Positions 1 to 12,739 of a DNA stretch of 64,000 bases are shown here, piece after piece. Within the stretch, counting starts at the first letter, position 1, and each line of letters begins with the position of its first letter. Below the pieces are notes generated by a model. The model had not been told where the DNA came from. It saw nothing but the letters and a program-made list of their open reading frames with translations, and did no database searches. This DNA comes from Crotalaria pallida (taxonomy: Eukaryota; Streptophyta; Magnoliopsida; Fabales; Fabaceae). Both the position numbers and the translations under genes were made by a program. Location: assembly GCA_037953625.1 (NCBI GenBank), contig CM075656.1:79317001-79381000 (forward strand). The letters run 5' to 3'.

Positions 1-1105
1 TGTCCCTAAAAAAAGTCATTGCGAAATGTCTTCTTTCTTGTAGTGAAATCAAAAATATCAAAACAATTAAAGACACTATTATATCCTCTTGAAGCATCTT
101 TCTCTTTGATTAACACCACATTTGATACTCTATCTTGAATTGGTTAAAATTCAATGTTACTAAAAGTCACGTGAGTTCGTTCGATCTTCACGAATGTGAT
201 CCACCAATAATCATATTTAAGCAAGTTATATATTACTACCTTCCTTTTAGATACATTTATGATGTTTAGTCATCTCATAAATAAGAAGTCGTATGAAATA
301 GGAGTATAAACATATTGTATTTTTTCAGATGATAAGACATAATAAGACATATATAGTCCAACAAAAATTGGTTATATTAACTGTAAAGTGTGCACACACC
401 TATTGTCACTCTGATTTTTTTTTTCCTCCTAAATTTTTAAAATGATTTTCTTATATTCAACCCAAAATATATTTTAAGTCACTTGTTAATAACATTATTG
501 TTCTTAAAAACTAAACGCATGTTTCATTGAGAAATATTGAATTTATCTTTCATCGTCTTTTCTCTTTTCTTTTTTTAGTGCTTATCCTCCAAGTAAAGCC
601 TTAAAAATTTTCTTAATTTAAGAGGACTTAAAAAAGAGTTTCAACCATTACTTATAGGTTAACCGGTGCTGACTGAAGCCAGGCGTGACATTGTTTGACC
701 CACAGCTTGACCGTACCACTTGGGCAACCTCTTTAATTAATAGAACTATCCAATCAATTAAATCAAAATAATTGATTCCTTTTATCTCATAATAATAAGA
801 ATAATAATCTTATCATTAGTTTGTTAGGATGATGATGACAGTCCAAAATTCAGAAACATTCATGCTCCTTCTGAAACACCAGAGCCGTCGTAGGTCTAAT
901 GAAGTGATGCATGGATGGTGATGTTTACAGCTAGTGCCTGGTCTTAACTCTTTAACCGTTGGCTATCGACTGAGATACTCTTATATATTCCTTGATATTA
1001 ATATTTCCATTTCCCTCCTCGTCTCAAATGAATGTTAAACTGGGCCATTTAGAAAGAAAAAAAAATTGTTTGGATAAGGCTAGCTGCCGCAATACTCTTT
1101 TACTC
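1..1105. other. No gene seen
   Basis: AT-rich sequence without a convincing ORF, RNA gene or element end. Confidence 0.6.
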
Positions 1106-1812
1106 TTTTATGTTTGTTTGATTGCACAAGAGAAAATAAGAAGAAAGAAAATGATACAAGAAAAAAAGAGAAGAGAGATTATGAAGAGAAAATGAGTACA
1201 TTTTTTTATTGTTTGGTTAGAGAAAAGAAAATGAGAAGAAATATGAGGGAGAGAAAAGTTGTTGTGTTAAGTAGAAGAGAAAAGTTGTTGTGTTAAGTGG
1301 AAGAGAAAAGTGGGAAAAGAAGACCAATAAATTTGTTAAAAGACAAATATACTCTTATTTTACATAAAAAATAAATATATAATTTTATTTCTTAATAAAA
1401 AAACCAAATGTTTATTGTTTGCTTTAATTTTTTATATAATAAAAATCTTAATTAAAAATATTATATAAAAAATCGTATAAAAATAAATTTAAAAAACAAC
1501 GTTGTAGGGAGAAAAAACGTTGGTGTGTTAGCATTTAGCAGTGAGAAAACGTTGTAGTGTAGTTCAAAAAATAAAAAACAAACATTGTAGTGCGTTAGCA
1601 GTGAGAAAATAGCACGCGGTCCAATGCTCTCTCATAATCTCGCCTATACTGGAAAAAAAAATTTCGTGGGGCCCAGCTATTTTTTTTCCCTTTCTCTGTT
1701 TTCTCTCCTGTACCAAATAGGGGAAAACTCAGTTTTCCTCTCATTTTCTTTCCTCTCATTTTCTTTCCTCTCAAATTCTTTTCCTCAAATTCACCCCAAC
1801 CAAACAAAGGCT
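1106..1812. mobile_element. Purine-rich inverted-repeat element
   Basis: The left GTTTGTTTGATTG...AGAGAAAATAAG and right CTCATTTTCTTTCCTC...CAACCAAACAAAGG are inverted copies. The same layout occurs at 50829-51464. Superfamily not settled; no clean target duplication seen. Confidence 0.5.
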
Positions 1813-1944
1813 TAAACTTTGTCATTAACATATTTCATGAATCATGGATCAAACTTTGTTCTTGATGTACATACATCGTGATTGGTGAAGATGGAATTGA
1901 AACACAACATCACTAACCGATTAAGCACACTGCTTTAATTTTTT

Positions 1945-3821
1945 GGCTTAAATAAAAGGCTTATTTAAGTTTTTGGTCCCCGAAAGTTGACCGTGTTTTG
2001 GTTTTAGTCCCTATCTTTTTATTTGACCGGTCCTAGTCCTTAAAAGTTCAAAAAAATTTGATTTTGGTCCCTGCCGTTAAATTTTGCCGTTAATGCTGAT
2101 GTGGCAAACGGAATTTAAAAAAATAAAAAAAAAAATTAATTAAATTTATAAAAAAAAATTTAAAAAATTAAAAAAAATTATTTAAGTTTTTGGTCCCCGA
2201 AAGTTGACCGTGTTTTGGTTTTAGCCCTATCTTTTTATTTGACCGGTCCTAGTCCTTAAAAGTTAAAAAAAATTTAGTTTTGGTCTCTGTCGTTAAATTT
2301 TGCCGTTAATACTGACATGACAAACGAAATTTAAAAAAAAAATAAAATAAATAATTAAACTTATAAAAAAAATTAAAAAATTAACCCAAAAAAAAAAACG
2401 CGTACCCAACCCAACCCACCCTCCCCTCTTCCTCTCTCTCTCCTCCATGAAACCCGTACCCAACCCCACCCCACTCACTCTCCCCTTTTCCTCTCCCTCT
2501 CTCCCCCATGAAACCCCCCACCACCACCCATCCCCTCCCCTCTTCCTCTCTCTTTCTTCACCACCAATCTGCCGCCACCGCCTATATTATTATTTGCTAT
2601 TAGAATACACCGTTCTCCACCGTCAATTCCATAAATTTAGATTAAGAATACAAATCAATAATGAAAAAGAAATGATAAAGTCCCAAAAAAAATCAATTCC
2701 AAATCGAAGATGCACCATGGAGATCCACCGTTCTCCACCGTCAATTCCAGAAATACATCATATAATCCCAAATCGAAGATGCAGAAGCTTGCATATGCCG
2801 ATCGGAGCTTTATAAGGGCATGATTTGTGAGGGAAGAGACATCACTTTGTGAGCTTGCATGTGTCGATTGGAGATGAAGGAAGAGGCCTTGATGAGGGAA
2901 GAAGAGAGGGAAGAGGCAAGAAGAGGGAAAACGTGAGTGAGAGAGATGAGGCCGTGAGGCCTTGGTGAGGGGTGAGAGAGACGCGATTTTGCCTTGAGAG
3001 AGGGAAGAGCAGTGGCATGAGGGAGGGAGAGAGACGCGATTTGTGTTCTTTAGAGAGGGAAGAGCGGTGGCGTGATGGAGGGCGTGAGGGAGGGAGAGAG
3101 TCAAGTGATTGAGGGACAGAGAGAGAGGAAGAGCCGAAGAGGGGAGGGTGGGTGGGGAGGGGTTGGGTACGGGTTTTGGGGTTTTGGGGTTTTTTTTTAT
3201 TTTATAAATTTAATTATTTTTTTTAAATTCTGTTTGTCACGTTAGCATGAACGACAAAATTTAACGGCAGAAACCAAAACCAATTTTTTTTTAACTTTTA
3301 AGGACTAGAACCGATCAAATAAAAAGATAGGGACTAAAACCAAAACACGGTCAACTTTCGGGGACCAAAAACTTAAATAAGCCTAAATAAAATATTGAAT
3401 TTTTTTAAATTGGTCCCTGCAAATTTTTTTTTGGTTTTGATTTCTGCATTTACAAAATGTTTTGGTTTTGATCCCTCCTGTTAAATGTTGGTCCCCATAA
3501 TTAAGTTGGTAGTTTGTTTTGGTCCTCTGTTGTTAGATTTCATAGGTTTTAGTTTCTCTACTGTCATGATTTTTGAATTGGTTCTCTTACGTAATGTAAT
3601 TTATCATTTTATTCTTGAGAATTAATGCAACTATGCAATAATATCATCCTTATTAATTAGTCATAGAATGTAATCACGTTTTTGATGTTTTCCATCCACA
3701 TTTAACACGATGACCAAAACCAAAACGTTTTGTAAATGCAAAGATCAAAACCAAAACATGTTTTTACAGGGACCAATTTCAAAGGGGTCAATATTTACAT
3801 TGACCATTTGATATTTTAGCC
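1945..3821. mobile_element. Outer Mutator-like element, split by a nested one
   Basis: A perfect 9-bp target duplication TAATTTTTT flanks it (1936-1944 and 3822-3830). Its ends are GGCTTAAATAAAATATTG (left, after removing the inner element) and the reverse of GGCTAAAATATC (right). The inverted repeats continue through AAATTGGTCCCTG and TGCATTTACAAAA for about 100 bp. Without the insert it would be about 440 bp, a non-autonomous foldback type. Confidence 0.75.
1958..3383. mobile_element. Inner Mutator-like element nested in the left end of the outer one
   Basis: A perfect 9-bp target duplication TAAATAAAA flanks it (1949-1957 and 3384-3392). Terminal inverted repeats begin GGCTTATTTAAGTTTTTGG and run for over 100 bp. 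The left terminal segment is present twice in tandem (about 1966 and about 2180). The interior (about 2440-3180) is pyrimidine-rich on one half and purine-rich on the other, with a repeated CACCGTTCTCCACCGTCAAT; I recognise no protein in it. Confidence 0.8.
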
Positions 3822-4029
3822 TAATTTTTTCATTTAGTATTATAAAAAAAAAATAAAAATCTACCATAGTTGCTAGATAAAATTTGATTGGCTAATTAAT
3901 AATGATAACAATAATTAAAACCATTATAAATACATCAATTTTTTTAAAATCATTAAAATTTTAAGATTAAATAAAAAATAATTAATACACTGTTGATGTT
4001 CTAACACGATAAATAAATATAGAATATGT

Positions 4030-4326
4030 TAAAATTCCTAAAATGATATATAAGTCACTTTTACTAATTCACACATATTAAAAAAAGTAATTATTACTCT
4101 CAAATTTATTAAAAAATATGTTGTCATTCCAAAATTATCCCTATTTAAAACTTTATGACTCTATTCATTTATCTCTCTATTGTAATTATTACCATATCAC
4201 CCCTATGTAATTATGAGAGGTGTATTTGGAATAAACTCTTTAATGCTACCTAGATATTCCAAAATGACTTATAAAAAGGGAAAAAAATCTACCAAAATTG
4301 TGCCCTATAATCAGGGACGGAGGAAG
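4030..4326. mobile_element. Stowaway remnant with only the right end clear
   Basis: GGGACGGAGGAAG followed by TA at 4327-4328, with an inner AAATGACTTATAAAAAGG. The left end is guessed near ATATATAAGTCACTTTT at about 4048. Confidence 0.4.
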
Positions 4327-4543
4327 TACTAATACTTAAATTGGAAGGAAGAAAATAATTGAATCAAACTCGATCCACTTCCGATGTGAGTTTAGAAATT
4401 ATGCGAGTTATGTGTAGAGAAAAATTAACATAAGGATAGGTAAACTAGACTAAACATGTACTGTATAAGATAAGGAAAAATTAATTTAAAAGGGTTTAAT
4501 AAACCAAACATAAAAGGGGCAAAATTATGTGACACCAAATAAG

Positions 4544-4860
4544 TTTTAGGCAAATGATATATGATGTGATTCCCTAATTTTTTTTCACTCCTTTTACTGA
4601 TATGAAGTGATTACACATGTGCCTCTTCATGGAATGTGATTGCAATTAGTATTGTTAATATTTTAGGGTCATGGGACATGTAAGGGTCATGTGCCTAATT
4701 TTAGGCTAATGATATTGATGTGATTCCCTAATTTTTTTTCACCCATTTTATTGATGTGAAGTGATTACACATGTGCCTCTGATCTTCATGGAATGTGATT
4801 GTAATTAGTATTGTTTGGGAAGTCTTATTATTTCAGGGTTATGGGACACATAAGACCTAT
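4544..4860. repeat. Tandem duplication, two units of about 155 bp
   Basis: GTGATTCCCTAATTTTTTTTC, then GAAGTGATTACACATGTGCC and ATGGAATGTGATTG, occur twice in the same order about 155 bp apart. Confidence 0.85.
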
Positions 4861-6000
4861 CAATAAGGGAGATATTACATCTTGAATTAAAACCTTAAAG
4901 CAATGGTTTTATGGGCATTGCCACTTATAAACCCTTTGACTCATCTCATTTGATCCAATGTGAGACTTCAACTCACATTTAAATACCTAATAATCTCCCC
5001 CTTCAAGTATGAATTCCCACACTAGTCGTCACTCCCCCAATCCTCCTTGATATGCCATGTCCCAACCATATCCCAAGTGAACCATCGACTTTGATATCAT
5101 TGTCAGGACCTGCAAGTAGTTGTTGGGAAATACTCCTTTATCACTTGAAACTTGCTAGAAACATGGAAATAAAATAGGGAAACAAAACAACACACAACAT
5201 AAGAATGTTGCCTAAAGACAACAAGAAAATAATACTATGCGAAATTTTTTATAATACACAGAGTATTCGTTCCTTGACCCTAATACACCCAAACTCTCCA
5301 AAACTTTGCACTATCTAAACTACATCTTACAATATTCTAATTTAAGAATATAAAAAGAGGAAAAAGAAAAGCTACATACAAACTTAAAGTATTTTCCAAT
5401 TGGGGTGAATTAAAAGGAGAAGCTTGAGCTCAATATATAGCCTTAGGCCCTTAACCTTCTTCTTTCGTTCCAATCCGAGATAATGTAGAACTTGCTAAAA
5501 TGGAATATTTCAGACAATGTTAGACTTGTTAAAATAAAATATTTCAAGCAAAATCCAACAGATTTTACCTTGACTGAATTGAAATATTCGATTTATGCCT
5601 TTCTTAATTTTATCAACAATCATAATTCAAAAGTACTATCATACTCCATCAAAAAGAGTACACCCAATTGTGAGGAACTACTAATAAGTGAAATACTAAA
5701 TCTCAAACAAAAACTTTAAGACAATAATTTTATAGATCCACTTATAAACTTTCTCACTAATCTTATTTTATTGAATGTGACACTTTAACTCAATCTTTAA
5801 TATCCAACACTTTAATGCAATTTTCAAAACAGGACTGTGAGTGTACTGAGTTAAACATTAGGAGAAGTAGTTGAGATAGTAAGGAGACCATTAGCACACT
5901 CTCATCCCCCTTTATGCCCTTGTCCATTTGTACAACAATATATCATCGATCCACACTTTCCAGGTCTTCATAGACTACTATTTGTGATCTACTCAGCTGT
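4861..6000. other. Intergenic; possible retroelement debris
   Basis: Two related stretches (about 4890-5000 and 5700-5810) share ACTTATAAAC...CTCA.CTTATTT-like text about a cell-poor, C/T-biased block. No open frame or LTR border can be fixed. Confidence 0.35.
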
Positions 6001-6002
6001 TA

Positions 6003-7315
6003 GAGCACCTCCAACCAGGGGTGCTTGAGCCTTGGATCTTGCCAAGCACCCCAGTGAAGATCCTTGGAGGCGTTGGAGGGTGCTGAGGTGGAAGAGCTTG
6101 CCAAGCTCTGTTGCTTGGCCAAGCTTCGGTGCTTGGGGGCTGACGGTGGGCCCATCACCGTACGGAGGAGGAGGATAAAACTAAAAAAAAATTGCTTTTT
6201 CAAAGATAACATTGCACCAACAAATCCAGAAAAAATTGCTCAAGAAAATCCATGGCAGAGCAGAGAAAGCAATGAATCATATTACAAAACACAATTAATC
6301 CATATTACCAAATCGAAAATTAAAATCAGAAAGGGGAAAATTGAAACCCTAGAATCCCAAATCGAAACCGTGAGATGAGCTTGCTTGGGTGATGGATCGG
6401 ATCTGAGCCACATGCAGAGCAACGACAGCGCCACCGTCACGAGCCAAGGCCACCGTTCACCACCGCAAGGAAACCGTGGCTTCCATCATCCTTGCCTTCG
6501 ATTTTTCCGCAGCGATCGTGAGTGAGAGATCGTGAGAGGGAACCGTTCACCGTTCACCGCCGCAATGAAACCGCCGCAAGGAAACCGTGAGAGATCGTGA
6601 GTGAGTGAGAGGCAGAGTGCGTGAGTGAGAGAGAGACATGAACAGTGAGAGGCATAGATCGTGAGTGAGAGGCTTGGGTATGAGTGAGTGAGTGAGAGAG
6701 AGAGACGAATGAGTGAGGCAGAGAGGAGAAGGACTTGGGTTTTAGGTTTTGAATCAGAGAGGGGTGCTTGGGTAGTGAGTGAATCAGTGAATGAGTGAGA
6801 GAGACGAATAGAGGAAGACGAAGAGCGAGAGACAAAATGCCTTCTGCCCTGATATTTTTTTTAATAACCTATGATAACTTGCATAATATCATGTGGCATG
6901 TAGTATACGTTATACAGTGTTTTTATTAATGTAGTTTGTTTTCGGTGTGTTTTTTTTATTTTTTAATTAATGTGTTTTTTATTTATGTGTTTTTTATTTC
7001 TGTGTTTTTTTATTACATTTAAATTAATGTAGTTTTTTTATGTAATTTAGTAATTTTAAATTAATGTTGTTGAATTATTGGTATTAATTAAATTATTACA
7101 ATTTAATTTTTATTATAATATGTAATAGTGAAATAATATATAAAAAGTAATGTGGGGTAGGGTGTGAGGTCCATTCAAGATCCATGGTTAGGTTCTTGGG
7201 GTTGAAGCGAATTTGTGATAGAATTGCTTAGGATATGGGAAAGTGTAAGATAATATAAAAAATGCTGTGGGAACCACTTAAAATCCAAAAGTGGATCTTG
7301 GGGTTGGAGGTGCTC
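6003..7315. mobile_element. PIF/Harbinger-type element, non-autonomous
   Basis: TIRs GAGCACCTCCAACC / GGTTGGAGGTGCTC are flanked by TTA on both sides (6000-6002 and 7316-7318), the PIF/Harbinger signature. The left part is GC-richer with GTGAGTGAGAGA-type low-complexity sequence (about 6580-6830) and the right part is very AT-rich. No transposase frame is seen. Confidence 0.75.
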
Positions 7316-8902
7316 TTAATACTTTGAATTTAAGAGATTCACTAGCATATTGAGCAATGTATATATTATAAGATATTTCTCATTAATTAATCCAACAAAC
7401 GGTGAAAACTTGTGTGTTGTGCCTGACTCCATGAATATTTTATACTGCAAGAGTGTCGAATGGGACAAAATAATGACATGTGCAGAGAAAGTATCCGATG
7501 CATATAACGGTACAAGGAGATACTCCAATTTCTTATCAAAAAGTAAAATATTGAACGGAATTCAAAACATCGATGTTATGAAATTCACAATTTACATTTT
7601 CACAACAGGTAGCTAGGTAGGGGATCCTACTGCCATTAAGGATTTAAGGCATACTTGCATAGTTGAGACTTGAGCACCCACCTAACAAATACTAATTCCT
7701 AAATGGAAACAACTATAGTATAACTACTAATAAAGGCATATCATATCATGATACGTTTGATCTCTTACATTATTTTAATTGGCAGTTCTAGGAAATTAAG
7801 GCACCATGCATATACAACTGGGTGCATTGAAAATCAATCAATAATTTCCTGTTTTGTTTTCTATATGGCCATGTTTAAATGAATATAAGCACTATTTATT
7901 TTTTATGGTTACATCCGGGCATTCCTGCAAGGGAAAAAGAAAGAAAGAAAGAAGAGATACACTTGTTTAACTCAGATAGTCATCATTAGATACAGTAGTA
8001 ACTATTTGGCCATGAGGAAGAAAAAAAATCATTTTGCCTATTCACATAATAATAACTCACGTCTCGACCGATACTCCCGTGCCTGTCGATCCATATTTTC
8101 ATTGTCGTGTTTTTGTAATAAAGAACTAATTATTGTGATTATTAAATAACAAATCATTTTCAATTTGATAGAATAGGCAACCAAATTGTGATTGCAATAG
8201 GAATCTAATATCACAATTAAAATTGTGATTAGTAAACTGAAATTTTTAATTATTATGTTTAATCACTCATAAAAAATTAATGAAAATCAAAAAAAATAAA
8301 AAATAACCGAAGCATGTGCAAATTAACAAATAATAAGTAATTAAAAAATGAAATAAGTGAAGCGTGCAGTGCGAATGTTACTAACCTCTTTGATAAAGAA
8401 AAAATATGGAAAATAATTTGACAGTGGTCATTACGAAATGAAAAAAAGAAATAGAAACTTAGAAAGAGAAAGGATGAAAGTTACTGTGATGTGACTAAGG
8501 TGACAATATTTTTTTTTTCTTATTATTCTTTCTCTCTCTTTCTATTTCCTTTAGTTTTCTGCTTTGTCTGTTGGTTTTTTCTCTGTCTGCTTTGTCTGTT
8601 GGTTTTTCCTTTACTGTTTAATTGTTGTTCCAGTTATTTTTCTCCGTCAGTAACTTCCTTTCCCCTCAGTTTATTTTAGTTTGTGGAACTACTTGAGCAG
8701 TTTTTTTTCCAATCAGAGAGGGTATAATAGGAATTGACAAATTTATGTACAATCAGTTAATAAAAACCATGTTTTCTTTATATAATAGTATAGATAATAA
8801 TAATAATAATAATAACAACTAATGATTGGTTTTTAAGTAATAGTAATATATATAAATAATATATAATGCATTGATCGATAATGTAAAAGAATTTTAATTT
8901 GT

Positions 8903-8928
8903 TATATATATATATATATATATATATT
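8903..8928. repeat. (TA)n microsatellite
   Basis: Simple TA run just before a Stowaway element. Confidence 0.9.
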
Positions 8929-8943
8929 AAATTCTATATAGTA

Positions 8944-9214
8944 CTCCCTCCGTTCCTATTTATAAGACTCCTTTGGAAGATTTCATGTCCATTAAGAAAG
9001 TGGAATAATTTAATTAATTGTATTGGAAATGTGAACTTTTGATATGTATTTTCAAAACTACGCCTATTAATATTATTGGGAATCTAAAAAGTGTTAAATA
9101 AATATGGGTGTTTGTGAAAAAAAGTAATTAATGCTCATTGAAAATTGGTAAAGGGTCTTATAAATAGGAACAAAACAAAAGTATCAAAAGGGTCTTATAT
9201 TTAGGAACGGAGGG
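8944..9214. mobile_element. Stowaway MITE
   Basis: Ends CTCCCTCCGTTCC / GGAACGGAGGG with TA on each side (8942-8943, 9215-9216); 271 bp, non-coding. Inner ends read TATTTATAAGACTC and GTCTTATA, usual for this Tc1/mariner-derived family. Confidence 0.85.
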
Positions 9215-9364
9215 TATAACATAAAAAATGAAAGGTATTTTTTTGGGAGGCTATTCTTACACTTCCACTATTTCAGTTTTTATGTTATTTTTCAATTATA
9301 CTCTTGTTTAAGTTTTTTCATTTTAATAAAAGAAAATAATTTTTTAAATCAATATGAGTTGAGA

Positions 9365-9470
9365 CGAATAATAAATGGCTCGATCTCACTTAAGTAAAGT
9401 ATCGAGTTCGATTCCTTGTAGACAATGGATGAAGGACTCCCTTAAAAGCAACAAGAAAAAATTAGTTTAA
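9365..9470 (+). mobile_element. SINE-like remnant
   Basis: GGCTCGATCTCACTTAAGTAAAG plus B box AGTTCGATTCC; relative of the element at 30972. Confidence 0.45.
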
Positions 9471-11337
9471 GTTTATTACTTTGATATATCACATAAAATA
9501 ATTAAAATCAAATATATTTAAAATTTTCAAACATGCCATTAGATATTTCTTTACTAATTTCTTTAAAAACAAATTTTTGAATCTAGGCATACTAACACTT
9601 TGCCAAGTGAGAATATTTCTTTAAATATATTTTTCATGATGCTGTAAATTTGATTATACACATAAATATATTTTTGCAATTGTAGTTCTTTTCTTAAACA
9701 TTTTTACACATAATTATATATATGAATAATAATATTTTATATTTAATATGTTTATAATTTTATTAATATGGTTTTTCCTACTTTGTAAAGATAAAAGAAA
9801 TAATATCTTTATTAATATGTACAAAAATATTAAAAATATAAACTATCCATTCCTATTTATTTGTTTCATTTCACAAAAACACACCCTACCTTTAACTCTT
9901 TAAGAAATACTATGATGTAATAATTATGTTAATTTTCAATTAACCGTGTTTTTCCTTAACATGTCATTTTTTCTTCATGATTAATAATTTTTCTTTGTTA
10001 CTTATATAGATCAAGATCCTATTAAATAGGAATATACATGAAAAAAATGATAATTAATATTGCATTCATGAACTTCTAAATGAGAAAAATATATAAATAA
10101 AAATAAAATTTTTCTGCAAATGAGATAGATAAAATAGGAATGTGAAGGTGTTACATTATTTTTTGATATATAATAATAATAGTACAGTAATAGTTCTCAA
10201 AATTTGGGGTAATGTATGTCCTGAGTTGAACTTTTTTTTTTTCTGAGTGGAACGATTTTATTGCCATTTTTGTACTGCATTAAGATGGCGGCATCAAGGC
10301 ATAAAATATTGATAAGATAGTCCAAATGAAATAAAGTCTTCGAATACAAAAGTAAAAAAGAATGAGAAAAAATGTCCAACCTAATGCAAACAACAAATCT
10401 GGAATTTCAACGGGACGGGTTTCGTTGGTCCCTTCCCTTCCCGGAATCCCAGTTCAAAAATCCACAAACTTCCAATTATAATTTTCTTTTTGAAAGGAAC
10501 AAGTTAAGTAGTCAAAAACATCTGTTGCTGTAGAGGTGGGATTTTAGTTGTCTTGAATCAAGATCTCTAATTTGAATCTTATGCATGAAAATAATAGAGG
10601 CAGGAAAAGCTTCTACTCTTATTTGGGTCTTTCCTGGTCGTCTTAAATTATTGAAGTTCATTTCCAAATATTCGAGAGCCATTAATAGAAATAAAGTTAT
10701 TTAAAAATATTTTCTAAATAAATAAATTTCACATAGATAACATATATATATTTTTAAATATGTTGAGATTAATTAACATGGTTAGTTCAAGTAATACATG
10801 AATATTTTTTATTATAATAAAATTATTGGCTAAAGAAAGAAAATATGCAATTTTGCATTAAGAAATATCGCATTTTTTTTTATCATTAATGATGTTCTTC
10901 CGATTGACAGTTAAAAATTTATCCTTCTCGAAATGTGAAGATTAACCGAATAAATTTTACCATGAATAACAACTATCCCATTTAACATAAGAAAAGAAAT
11001 GTTAGAATTTAGTTTTTAAATCTTTATGCGTGCTTAACCTTTTCCTTAAGAGATGAGGATAAGAGCTTCCAAAGTGGTAACAAAGTCTTGAAAATCTAAA
11101 TTCTTTATTTTTTTAAATATTTAAGATTTAGTTTTTCAATAAAACACAACATTTTTACGCCACTTAGGTTTGAGGTTAAGAAAATCCTATTTTTTATTCC
11201 TGAATAATGAGTTTAATTATTAATGCACCCCTGTAAAAAAATTGTCTACTAGGAGATTCATTCTTAGTAGCTATTACATCCTAAAATGAATTACTAATTA
11301 CTAATTTTTACATTTTTTTTCAGCAAGGGTATCATTT

Positions 11338-11437
11338 TTTTTTGTTTACATTGGTGGTCTGGGACTAGAACCCATGACCTGGAGATGGAGAAATCCTAAG
11401 TGTCCTTGCAGCCACCAATTGGGCTGTCTTACGCGGA
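11338..11437 (-). mobile_element. Short SINE
   Basis: 17-bp duplication CAGCAAGGGTATCATTT (11321-11337, 11438-11454). On the minus strand: AATTGGTGGCTGCAAGG (A box), GGTTCTAGTCCC (B box) and an A tail. About 100 bp. Confidence 0.78.
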
Positions 11438-11879
11438 CAGCAAGGGTATCATTTAGCTGAATATCGAAGATTTATTTCTTCTAAAACGTAGAGATCAACG
11501 AGATAAATTTTGTTCATACCAACGAAAACTCTTTCATACCCGTAACATAAATCAAACCTTTGACATCATACTTATTAACCCGACTATCTACCAATTGTGA
11601 TGATTCTTGACATCTAAATTTAAATGATTGTTACAAGTGATAATTTTAAAATTCAAAATAAATAGTTTCACAAAAAAAAAATTCAAAATAAATAAATAAA
11701 TAAATAACATTTTTGTTTTTGAAAAAAATAGTATAAAATCCAATTTGCATGCTCAGGAAGTGGACACACCGCTTTATTGGCAGTGCGTCCTATGTTTCCC
11801 AGAAATGTGTCTAAGAGTTTGTCTACAGACTACAACAGCTACCAACAACGGATCTTACAATCCATAACACTCCCCACAC

Positions 11880-12739
11880 CACCCCACACACCCTCTCTCT
11901 CTCTCTCTCTCTCTCTTCCTCTGTTTTTTCCCTCTCTCTCTCTCTCCTAGTGTGAGTGATAAGTGATGGGTTGGCACTATCGTTTTCTTTCTAAAGCCAC
12001 TCTCCCTCGTGAAAGTGCATGTGAACCTTGCTAGCTTGCTTAGTGTGAGAGAGATCTACCTCTTCATAATCCTTCCAAACGGGTCACCTTCCCTTTTCTG
12101 ATTCAGGTGATTCAAGTGTAGTGTTCCCCTTTCCCCCTTCTACCCTTTTCTTTCTCTCTTTCTGTTCTCCACCACACTTTCCCTTTTGTTGTTTTGTGAG
12201 TGGTTGGTTCCTACTTTGAGCTTTTTCAGATAATGGGGTCTTAGCTTTTTCTCTTCTCTTTCTATTCCTACTCTCAAAATTGTGTCTTTTAGTGTCTGTA
12301 GTTGCTTGTTGGAGTAGCAGCAGCACTCTTGTCATGTGCTCAAAGTTCATTCTTTTCAATCTCTCTGTTTGATTCAATGAGCTTAATGGAATCCCTGGGT
12401 TTTGTTTTGTTTAAGGAATATATGTTAGATGGGAAGTTTTGGTGGTTAATGCTTGAATGAAGGGTGTTTTATTTTTGTTGTTTTAAGTGTTATAGTTTTG
12501 TTAGTTAATGGGATAATTGACAATTATATTAGCTGTTTCCCTTTAGGTGAGTTGAATTCTAGCTTCTTTTTGGCTTTTGTAAGGACTTAGTGAGTGTTGA
12601 AGGTTGAACATTTTTTGTCCTTTTGCTTTCGTAATTGTGAAAATTTGGCAAAGTTAAAGGCGAAAATGCGTGATTTTCTGATTTGTTTTATGAATTTAGA
12701 AGAGATTCTGCTGTCAGGAGGGTTGTTGATGTTGTGATC
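11880..12739 (+). promoter_or_regulatory. 5' leader of the STICHEL-like gene, probably with a leader intron
   Basis: A pyrimidine tract with (CT)n repeats at about 11891-11946 is typical of plant transcribed leaders. A possible donor (CAG/GTGATT near 12107) and an acceptor-like CAG near 12711 suggest a roughly 600-bp leader intron, which would remove most upstream ATGs. Transcript evidence would be needed to fix these borders. Confidence 0.45.
11966..12034 (+). other. Upstream ORF (22 codons) in the STICHEL-like leader
   Basis: An ATG at 11966 opens a 22-residue frame beginning MGWHYRFLSK and ending at TAG 12032-12034. It lies upstream of the putative leader intron donor, so it would remain in the mature leader if transcription starts at the CT tract. 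I know of no named peptide like it; a regulatory role is only a possibility. Confidence 0.3.

Larger units (their letters stand above)
7319..11300. other. Intergenic; no gene outside the elements listed
   Basis: AT-rich with short ORFs that resemble no known protein. Holds the Stowaway at 8944 and the SINE remnant at 9365. Confidence 0.55.

Noticed and set aside
2447..2815. 122-codon Pro/His/Ser-rich ORF
   Set aside because: It is a C-rich low-complexity stretch inside a Mutator-like element with no family motif; the opposite strand is equally open.
1958..3383. LTR retrotransposon
   Set aside because: The repeats are inverted, not direct, and the duplication is 9 bp; no primer-binding site or polyprotein.
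6554..6835. 93-codon minus-strand ORF
   Set aside because: Product of GTGAGTGAGAGA-type repeats inside the PIF/Harbinger element.
12683..12739. N-terminal extension of the STICHEL-like protein from ATG 12683
   Set aside because: The 19 extra residues are not part of the conserved start and probably lie in or next to a leader intron.
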